In this document: in pieces, positions 58,432-64,000 of the stretch | Numbering within the stretch: position 1 is the first letter of the stretch | How the letters are laid out: the number at the start of each line of letters is the position of its first letter | Assembly (NCBI RefSeq): GCF_001426585.1 | Contig: NZ_LMEI01000008.1 | Location: 459,601 to 523,600 of the forward strand | DNA length: 64,000 nucleotides | DNA from: Streptomyces sp. Root431 | GTDB taxonomy: Bacteria; Actinomycetota; Actinomycetes; Streptomycetales; Streptomycetaceae | Reading direction: 5' to 3' | Program-made: the position numbers and the translations under genes | Notes under the pieces: generated by a model | What the model was told of the DNA's origin: nothing | Seen by the model: only the letters and a program-made list of their open reading frames with translations | Databases searched by the model: none

Positions 58432-58863
58432 GTGGACATCGACGCGTGGGTCTGGTGGTTGATCGGCGCGGTGGGGCTCGGCATTCCGCTGGTCCTGACC
58501 GCGATGCCGGAGTTCGGCATGCTGTCCGTCGGCGCGATCGCCGGGGCGGTGACCGCCGCGCTCGGCTTCGGCGTCACCCCGCAGGTGATCGTCTTCGCCG
58601 TCGTCTCCGTGGCGCTGATCGCGGTGGTCCGCCCGATCGCCGCCCGCCACCGCGACGACCGGCCCCGCCTGGCCAGCGGCATCGACGCCCTGAAAGGCCG
58701 TCAGGCGATCGTCCTGGAACGGGTCGACGCCGGCGGCGGGGGCCGCATCAAGCTCGCCGGAGAGATCTGGTCGGCCCGCGCGCTCGACAGCGGGCAGACC
58801 TTCGAACCGGGCGACCAGGTCGACGTCGTGGAGATCGACGGGGCGACCGCCGTCGTCATGTGA
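58432..58863 (+). CDS. NfeD family membrane protein
   Basis: A 143-residue short NfeD protein: two or three membrane helices (about 8-60) and a C-terminal OB-fold (about 78-143: LKGRQAIVLERVDAGGGGRIKL to DVVEIDGATAVV). NfeD proteins work with SPFH/stomatin proteins, and such a gene follows 99 bases downstream. GTG start. Confidence 0.92.
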   Translation: MDIDAWVWWLIGAVGLGIPLVLTAMPEFGMLSVGAIAGAVTAALGFGVTPQVIVFAVVSVALIAVVRPIAARHRDDRPRLASGIDALKGRQAIVLERVDAGGGGRIKLAGEIWSARALDSGQTFEPGDQVDVVEIDGATAVVM

Positions 58864-58962
58864 CCGAACCTCGCCCATGACGTTGCTCCATCTGGGAAAC
58901 TCGATCTCGATCATCGAAAGCCATCCGGAACTCAACCGGTAGCGAAGGGCACGGGGAACACG

Positions 58963-59880
58963 ATGTCAGCAGTCATCATCGTCCTGATCATTCTGGTGGT
59001 GCTCGTCTTCATCGCCCTGATCAAGACGATCCAGGTCATCCCGCAGGCGAGCGCGGCGATCGTGGAGCGCTTCGGCCGCTACACCCGCACGCTCAACGCC
59101 GGACTGAACATCGTCGTCCCGTTCATCGACTCGATCCGCAACCGGATCGACCTCCGCGAGCAGGTCGTCCCGTTCCCGCCGCAGCCGGTGATCACCCAGG
59201 ACAACCTCGTCGTCAACATCGACACGGTCATCTATTACCAGGTCACCGACGCCAGGGCCGCGACCTACGAAGTCGCCAGCTACATCCAGGCGATCGAGCA
59301 GCTCACCGTCACCACCCTGCGCAACATCATCGGCGGCATGGACCTGGAGCGGACCCTCACCTCCCGCGAGGACATCAACGCGGCACTGCGCGGCGTCCTC
59401 GACGAGGCCACCGGCAAGTGGGGCATCCGCGTCAACCGCGTCGAGCTCAAGGCGATCGAGCCGCCGACCTCCATCCAGGACTCGATGGAGAAGCAGATGC
59501 GCGCCGAGCGCGACAAGCGCGCCGCGAGACAGTCCCAGATCCTCACCGCCGAGGGCGAGAAGCAGTCCGCGATCCTCCGCGCCGAGGGCGAGGCCAAGGC
59601 CGCCGCCCTGCGCGCCGAGGGCGAGGCCCAGGCCGTCCGCACGGTCTTCGAGGCCATCCACGCGGGCGACCCGGACCAGAAGCTGCTCTCCTACCAGTAC
59701 CTCCAGATGCTCCCGAAGATCGCCGAGGGAGACGCCAACAAGCTCTGGATCGTGCCCAGCGAGATCGGCGACGCCCTCAAGGGCCTCTCCGGCGCTTTCG
59801 GGAACATCGGCGGCGGCGTCCCCGGCTTCAACACCAAGGACGTACCGGCCGCCAGGCGAGAAGAACCCCCGGTTGACTGA
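58963..59880 (+). CDS. SPFH/Band 7 (stomatin, QmcA-like) membrane protein
   Basis: A 305-residue protein with one N-terminal membrane helix (about 3-24), a Band 7 domain (about 25-185, IPQASAAIVERFGRY to VELKAIEPPTSIQDSM), a long charged coiled coil (about 185-235 with repeated LRAEGEAKAAA-like units) and a Pro/Gly tail. Stomatins form oligomeric cages in ordered membrane regions and regulate proteases and channels. It is the natural partner of the NfeD protein encoded just upstream. Confidence 0.94.
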   Translation: MSAVIIVLIILVVLVFIALIKTIQVIPQASAAIVERFGRYTRTLNAGLNIVVPFIDSIRNRIDLREQVVPFPPQPVITQDNLVVNIDTVIYYQVTDARAATYEVASYIQAIEQLTVTTLRNIIGGMDLERTLTSREDINAALRGVLDEATGKWGIRVNRVELKAIEPPTSIQDSMEKQMRAERDKRAARQSQILTAEGEKQSAILRAEGEAKAAALRAEGEAQAVRTVFEAIHAGDPDQKLLSYQYLQMLPKIAEGDANKLWIVPSEIGDALKGLSGAFGNIGGGVPGFNTKDVPAARREEPPVD

Positions 59881-59978
59881 CACGTACACCTAAACTTCGT
59901 GCATGATCGGTGCGAGCCCCTCGACCCTGACGAACTCAGAGCGGGGAGGCGACTCACTGACCCTGTAAGGAGATGGCG

Positions 59979-60746
59979 TTGTCCATCTGGGAAGCACTGG
60001 CAGTCTTCGCCGCCGGCATCGGCGCCGGCACCATCAACACCATCGTCGGATCGGGAACGCTCATCACGTTCCCGGTCCTCCTCGCGACCGGGCTCCCCCC
60101 GATCACCGCGAACGTCTCCAACGCCCTCGGCCTCGTCCCCGGCTCCATCAGCGGGGCCATCGGCTACCGCCGCGAACTGAAGGGCCAGAAGGCCCGCATC
60201 ATCCGCCTCGGCAGCGTGGCCCTCCTCGGCGGACTCATCGGCGCGATCCTGCTCCTCGCGCTCCCGTCCGACGCCTTCGACGCGATCGTCCCCGTCCTCA
60301 TCGGCCTCGCGCTCGTCCTGGTCCTCCTCCAGCCCCGCATCGCCGCCGCCGTGCAGCGACGCCGCGAACAGACCGGCACCGTGGCCCACCCCGACGGCGG
60401 CCCCGCCCTCCTCATCGGCCTCTGCCTCGCCAGCATGTACGGCGGATACTTCGGCGCCGCCCAGGGAGTGCTCTACCTCTCCCTCATGGGCCTGCTGCTC
60501 CACGACACCCTGCAGCGGATCAACGCCGTCAAGAACATCCTCGGCGCGCTCGTCAACGGCATCGCCGCCGTCTTCTTCCTCTTCGTCGCCGAGTTCGACT
60601 GGACGGCCGTCCTCCTCATCGCCGTCGGCTCCACCATCGGCGGCCAGATCGGCGCCAAGGTCGGACGCAAGCTGCCGCCGCCCGTCCTGCGCGGAGTGAT
60701 CATCGCGGTCGGCATCGTCGCGATCCTCCAGCTGACGCTGAAGTAG
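59979..60746 (+). CDS. TSUP (TauE/SafE) family permease
   Basis: A 255-residue membrane protein with eight helices in two similar halves: GAGTINTIVGSGTLITFPVLL (core NTIVGSGTLI) and GLCLASMYGGYFGAAQGVL (core GGYFGAAQG). Family members export sulfite, sulfoacetate or related anions. AAGGAG ends directly before an ATG at 59973, so the TTG at 59979 (six bases spacing) is the better start. Single gene. Confidence 0.9.
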   Translation: MSIWEALAVFAAGIGAGTINTIVGSGTLITFPVLLATGLPPITANVSNALGLVPGSISGAIGYRRELKGQKARIIRLGSVALLGGLIGAILLLALPSDAFDAIVPVLIGLALVLVLLQPRIAAAVQRRREQTGTVAHPDGGPALLIGLCLASMYGGYFGAAQGVLYLSLMGLLLHDTLQRINAVKNILGALVNGIAAVFFLFVAEFDWTAVLLIAVGSTIGGQIGAKVGRKLPPPVLRGVIIAVGIVAILQLTLK

Positions 60747-60768
60747 CGAAGGAGCGCGGACGACGGAA

Positions 60769-60803
60769 GGGCCCGCCTCCCCACACCGGGGGGAGGCGGG
60801 CCC
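60769..60803. terminator. Bidirectional terminator between TSUP and HNH genes
   Basis: GGGCCCGCCTCCCC (60769-60782) and its exact complement (60790-60803) around a seven-base loop. Confidence 0.85.
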
Positions 60804-60820
60804 ACACCGTACGAGACGGT

Positions 60821-61327
60821 CTACGCGGCCGAGTTCGCCAGCCACTCCGGCAGCTCGGACCGCTCACCCGCCCGCATCGCGAGCAGCATCGCGTCCGCGG
60901 GCGACGGCACGAACGGCTCGTGCAGCAGCGGCATCCCCGCCTGCTCCGGCGTCCGGTCGGCCTTGCGGTGGTTGTCCTCGGCGCAGGAAGCGACCGTATT
61001 CAGCCAGCTGTCCCCGCCCCCCTGGGCCCGCGGCACGACATGGTCGACGGTCGTCGCCCTCCTCCCGCAGTACGCGCACCGGTGTTGGTCCCTGACCAGC
61101 ACCCCCCGCCTCGACCACGGGGCGTGTCTTCGGAAGGGCACCCGTACGTACCGGCAGAGCCTGATCACCCGCGGCACCGGAAGATCGACGGCGGCACCTC
61201 GCACCCGCAGCTCGGGATGGGCCTGCTCGACGACGGCCTTGTCCTGAAGGACAAGCACCACCGCACGGTTGAGAGTGACCGTCGACAGCGGCTCGAAGCT
61301 CGCGTTGAGTACCAGCGTGTCCCGCAT
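60821..61327 (-). CDS. HNH endonuclease family protein
   Basis: A 168-residue protein. The N-terminal part begins LVLNASFEPLSTVTLNRAV, typical of the actinobacterial HNH group; the nuclease core is CAYCGRRATTVDHVVPRAQGG (core DHVVPR), then WLNTVASCAEDNHRKADRTP, giving the H-N-H residues and a CxxC zinc site. The biological target is unknown; such genes are common single-copy chromosomal genes. GGAGG eight bases before the ATG at 61327. Confidence 0.92.
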   Translation of the reverse strand: MRDTLVLNASFEPLSTVTLNRAVVLVLQDKAVVEQAHPELRVRGAAVDLPVPRVIRLCRYVRVPFRRHAPWSRRGVLVRDQHRCAYCGRRATTVDHVVPRAQGGGDSWLNTVASCAEDNHRKADRTPEQAGMPLLHEPFVPSPADAMLLAMRAGERSELPEWLANSAA

Positions 61328-61438
61328 TGTGCCCACCTCCCGTGTGCCGGCCCCGCCCCGGAGCGGGGCGTGGAGCCTGGATCAACGATGGCCGGGCCGG
61401 CCGGGGTCGGACAACGCAATTTCCTACGAAACAAAAGA

Positions 61439-61475
61439 TGCCCGCTTCTGATCTCTCCAAGACCAGAAGCGGGCA
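61439..61475 (-). terminator. Intrinsic terminator of the PEBP gene
   Basis: TGCCCGCTTCTG/CAGAAGCGGGCA stem followed on the minus strand by TCTTTTGTTT, a classical T-rich tail and unusual in this GC-rich window. Confidence 0.9.
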
Positions 61476-61491
61476 AACAACAAACGAACGA

Positions 61492-62031
61492 TCAGACCGC
61501 CGCGGGAGCCGCGTACTCACCGACCAACTGGGCACGCCCCAGCGTGTGGAAGCGCAGATTGAAGCCGATGGCCGCCGGCGAGGCACCGTCGTCCGGCCCG
61601 AGCCGCTCGCTGTCCACCGCGTACACCGTGAAGACATAACGGTGCGCCGGGTCCCCGGGCGGGGGAGCGGCGCCGCCGAACTCCTTCGCGCCGTAGTCGT
61701 TCCGTACGTGCACGGCCCCGGCCGACAGCCCCTCGAACGACCCCGACCCGGCACCGGCGGGCAGCTCCGTCACCGACACCGGGATGTCGAACAGCACCCA
61801 GTGCCAGAACCCGCTGCCCGTCGGGGCGTCCGGGTCGAAGCAGGTCACGGCGAAGCTCTTGGTCTCCGCCGGGAAGCCCTCCCAGCTCAGGTGCGGAGAG
61901 GTGTTCCCCTCCGCGTACACCTGGGCGTCCTTCAGCACGCCACCGGGCGCGACGTCGTCGCTCACCACGGTGAACGCCTCCACCGGCGGATGGAAATCGT
62001 GAGGGAGCGGCGCCCTCTTACCCTCGGACAC
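61492..62031 (-). CDS. YbhB/YbcL family Raf kinase inhibitor-like (PEBP) protein
   Basis: A 179-residue phosphatidylethanolamine-binding fold: [12 protein letters not shown] near the start, the ligand motif [18 protein letters not shown] (core [13 protein letters not shown], about 65-77), then [24 protein letters not shown] (core [14 protein letters not shown]). Bacterial members have no firm role. GGAGG six bases before GTG 62031. It lies 42 bases after the Spo0M-type gene. Confidence 0.93.
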   Translation of the reverse strand: MSEGKRAPLPHDFHPPVEAFTVVSDDVAPGGVLKDAQVYAEGNTSPHLSWEGFPAETKSFAVTCFDPDAPTGSGFWHWVLFDIPVSVTELPAGAGSGSFEGLSAGAVHVRNDYGAKEFGGAAPPPGDPAHRYVFTVYAVDSERLGPDDGASPAAIGFNLRFHTLGRAQLVGEYAAPAAV

Positions 62032-62072
62032 GTGGAGCCTCCGTATCGCCTGTCGCTGCTGTCCCGGTGAGC

Positions 62073-62855
62073 CTAGAGCCAGTTGCGGCGGCCGCCGACC
62101 TCGGCGAGCCACTGGTTCAGGTAGGCCGCCCAGTCGGTCGTGTGGAAGTCGTGCAGCCCCACCTTGAACGCACGGAACGAGTCGCTGCCCTCGCCGAACA
62201 GACCGGGCTTCTTGTCCATCTCCAGGACGACGTCCATCTCACGGTCGTCGGCGACGAAGCTGACCTCGACCTGGTTCAGCCCGCGGTACTGCTGCGGCGC
62301 GAAGAACTCGATCTCCTGGTAGAAGGGCAGCTTCTGCCGCGTCCCCCGGATGTGCCCGCGCTCCATGTCCGCGCTCTTGAAGCGGAAGCCCAGACCGAGG
62401 AAGGCGTCCAGGATCGCCTGCTGCGCCGGCAGCGGGTGCACGTTGATCGGGTCCAGGTCGCCGGAGTCCACGGCGCGGGCGATCTCCAGCTCGGTGACGA
62501 CACCGATGTTCATGCCGTGCAGCTGCTGACCGGAGACGGCGGTCACCGGCGTCTCCCACGGCACCTCGAGACCGAACGGCACCACGTGCACCGCGCCGGC
62601 CTTCACCTCGAAGGCACCACCCAGACGCACCTTGAGGAACTCGATGTCCTGCTTGTGCTCCTGGTCGCCACCCTCGACCTCGACCCGCGCCTGCAGGCCG
62701 ACGGAGAGCGCCTCGATCTGCTGGTCGACGCTGCCGCCCTGGATCCGCACCTCACCCTGGACGACACCGCCCGGAACCACGTTCGCCTCGGAGAGCACGG
62801 TCTCCACGGTGGCACCACCGGCACCCAGGCTCGCGAGCAGCTTCTTGAATCCCAT
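62073..62855 (-). CDS. Spo0M (sporulation control) family protein
   Basis: A 260-residue arrestin-like beta protein: [21 protein letters not shown] at the start, [16 protein letters not shown] and [21 protein letters not shown] (core [12 protein letters not shown]) in the middle, ending [10 protein letters not shown]. Spo0M modulates sporulation and cytoskeletal or septation processes in Bacillus; actinobacterial homologues are common. GGAG eight bases before the ATG at 62855. Confidence 0.92.
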   Translation of the reverse strand: MGFKKLLASLGAGGATVETVLSEANVVPGGVVQGEVRIQGGSVDQQIEALSVGLQARVEVEGGDQEHKQDIEFLKVRLGGAFEVKAGAVHVVPFGLEVPWETPVTAVSGQQLHGMNIGVVTELEIARAVDSGDLDPINVHPLPAQQAILDAFLGLGFRFKSADMERGHIRGTRQKLPFYQEIEFFAPQQYRGLNQVEVSFVADDREMDVVLEMDKKPGLFGEGSDSFRAFKVGLHDFHTTDWAAYLNQWLAEVGGRRNWL

Positions 62856-62942
62856 GACTTCCACTCCTTCTCGGTACTGACCTCTACATACGCGCGACGA
62901 CCGTAGCCGGTTCCCCGCCGACCGCCACTACGCTCGGCCGCC

Positions 62943-63605
62943 ATGAGCGACATCCCCTCCCGTACGCCGCTCCCGCGGGCCTTCTTCGACCGCCCCGTCC
63001 TGGAGGTCGCCCCCGACCTGCTCGGCCGCACCCTCGTCCGCACCTCCCCGGAGGGCCGGATGGAACTGCGGCTCACGGAGGTGGAGGCGTACGCCGGCGC
63101 GATCGACCCCGGCTCGCACGCCTTCCGCGGCCGCACGGCACGCAATGCCGTCATGTTCGGCCCGCCCGGACACGCGTACGTCTACTTCACCTACGGCATG
63201 TGGCACTGCCTCAACCTGGTCTGCGGCCCCGAGGGCGAGGCGAGCGGAGTCCTCCTGCGCGCGGGGGAGGTCCTGATCGGCACCGAGCAGGCCCGCCCCC
63301 GCCGCCGCTCGGCCCGCTCCGACACGGAACTGGCCAAGGGCCCCGCCCGCCTGGCCACGGCCCTGGACATCACCCTCTCCCTGAACGGCACGAACACCTG
63401 CGCCGGCCCCGAAGCCCCGCTCTCCCTGCTCACCGGCACCCCACCCCCGCCGCACGACATCAGCAGCGGCCCCCGCACGGGCGTCGGCGGCGACGGAGCC
63501 CCCCACCCCTGGCGCTTCTGGATCAAGAACGACCCGACGGTCAGCCCCTACCGCGCCCACACCCCCCGGAAGCGTCGGCTTGACTCGGCCCCTCCGACCG
63601 CCTAA
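62943..63605 (+). CDS. 3-methyladenine DNA glycosylase (AAG/MPG type)
   Basis: A 220-residue base-excision enzyme that removes alkylated purines. Typical segments: [32 protein letters not shown] (core EVEAYAG with catalytic Glu, about 41-47), [21 protein letters not shown] (core [18 protein letters not shown]) and [20 protein letters not shown] eight bases before the ATG is a possible -10 of a near-leaderless transcript. Confidence 0.94.
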   Translation: MSDIPSRTPLPRAFFDRPVLEVAPDLLGRTLVRTSPEGRMELRLTEVEAYAGAIDPGSHAFRGRTARNAVMFGPPGHAYVYFTYGMWHCLNLVCGPEGEASGVLLRAGEVLIGTEQARPRRRSARSDTELAKGPARLATALDITLSLNGTNTCAGPEAPLSLLTGTPPPPHDISSGPRTGVGGDGAPHPWRFWIKNDPTVSPYRAHTPRKRRLDSAPPTA

Positions 63606-63615
63606 CGTAGCCCGA

Positions 63616-63658
63616 GCCGCTGGAAACGGGCCTGCTTGTTCAAGCACCCCGTAGCGGC
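63616..63658 (+). terminator. Three-part hairpin between the glycosylase gene and rrn
   Basis: GCCGCT/AGCGGC, CGGG/CCCG and GCTTG/CAAGC nest in one stem-loop 11 bases after the glycosylase stop. Confidence 0.65.
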
Positions 63659-64000
63659 CACCCACTACTCTCGATGATTCCCCAGCAGGGGCTTATTTCG
63701 GCATTCCCGAAATTCGTTTCGAATGACTCGATTATGAGTCGCCAGAGAAATCAGCTAAAGTAGTGACCACGCCGGAAGGGCCCGGAGCGAAAGCGAATGG
63801 GACCGGAAAGCACCGAGGAAATCGGATCGGAAAGATCTGATAGAGTCGGAAACGAAGGAAAAGCCCGGAGGAAAGCCCGCGTGGGTGAGTACAAAGGAAG
63901 CGTCCGCACCTTGAGAACTCAACAGCGTGCCAAAAATCAACGCCAGATTAGTTGATACCCCGTCCATCTTCGGATGGTCGAGGTTCCTTTGAAAAAGTCC
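63659..64000 (+). promoter_or_regulatory. rRNA operon promoter region and 16S leader
   Basis: The stretch GAGAACTCAACAGCGTGCC (63913-63931) and the following hairpin ATCAAC...GTTGAT (63936-63956), then GGTTCCTTTGAAAAAGTCC at the end, are hallmarks of streptomycete rrn leaders just before the 16S gene. -10-like hexamers are TAAAGT (63756-63761, with TTATGA upstream) and TAGAGT (63841-63846), consistent with multiple tandem promoters. An inverted repeat GACTC/GAGTC (63725-63740) overlaps the first -35 region. The 16S gene itself begins beyond base 64000. Confidence 0.9.

Noticed and set aside
63755..63967. 70-codon minus-strand ORF in the rrn leader
   Set aside because: It lies antisense to a recognisable rRNA leader, has low coding bias and no family similarity.

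Overview
The window is a contiguous piece of a Streptomyces-type actinobacterial chromosome. The evidence is very high GC with strong third-position GC bias, many GTG/TTG starts, a chaplin, the nucleoid protein Gbn, a sterol-desaturase/YhhN pair, an actinobacterial Asp23 cluster, InhA-type FabI after FabG, and a typical streptomycete rrn leader at the right edge. There is no transposase, integrase, phage gene, CRISPR array or tRNA. It reads as core chromosome with conserved housekeeping and developmental genes, plus a few local rearrangements (an 86-bp tandem duplication, one decayed SDR gene, small repeats).

Layout. 1-5.1 kb: a minus-strand cobalamin operon (cobD-cobQ-chelatase I/D fusion-cobO) led by an AdoCbl riboswitch. 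5.2-6.8 kb: a Pit phosphate transporter and a small membrane partner behind a PHO box. 7.2-11.2 kb: an alpha/beta hydrolase whose nucleophile is missing, a conserved hypothetical, a VOC protein and a secreted zinc peptidase. 11.4-14.6 kb: an ABC-F ATPase with a tiny upstream ORF, gbn, and a crotonase. 14.7-17.8 kb: an Asp23/AmaP envelope cluster. 17.8-23.3 kb: a minus run (SDR, GH15, SURF1, zinc-ribbon protein, exonuclease-BRCT, TetR). 23.4-27.6 kb: a divergent operon (acetoacetate decarboxylase-like, SDR, two paralogous amidohydrolases) of unknown pathway. 27.6-31.1 kb: a VIT1-type transporter, then fatty-acid hydroxylase, lysoplasmalogenase and alcohol dehydrogenase, a plausible ether-lipid module. 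31.2-36.4 kb: a domain-permuted CoA transferase, a subtilase, DUF485-ActP acetate transport. 36.6-43.2 kb: moaA, small proteins, tyrS, tldE and tldD. 43.4-45 kb: fabG-fabI. 45-48.6 kb: a GntR-controlled MFS transporter with a 38-aa companion, and SixA. 48.7-53.5 kb: serB, a double-FHA ABC transporter and a cell-wall transglycosylase. 53.9-56.5 kb: an SDR pseudogene, a two-component pair and chaplin chpE. 56.6-63.6 kb: ABC ATPase, NfeD-SPFH pair, TSUP permease, HNH, PEBP, Spo0M and alkyladenine glycosylase. 63.6-64.0 kb: promoters and leader of an rRNA operon whose 16S gene begins beyond the window.

Recurrent themes: ATGA/GTGA/TGATG overlaps show tight translational coupling in most operons; long perfect hairpins separate convergent units; and six starts have a TANNNT-like -10 exactly six bases before the start codon, implying leaderless mRNAs. 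The most unusual items are the duplicated tldD-tldE junction with a new 29-codon coupling ORF, the leaderless 7-codon ORF before the ABC-F gene, the hydrolase lacking its serine, the putative ether-lipid operon, and the TetR-controlled amidohydrolase pathway. All gene identities are from reading the sequence and family knowledge; no database search was run.
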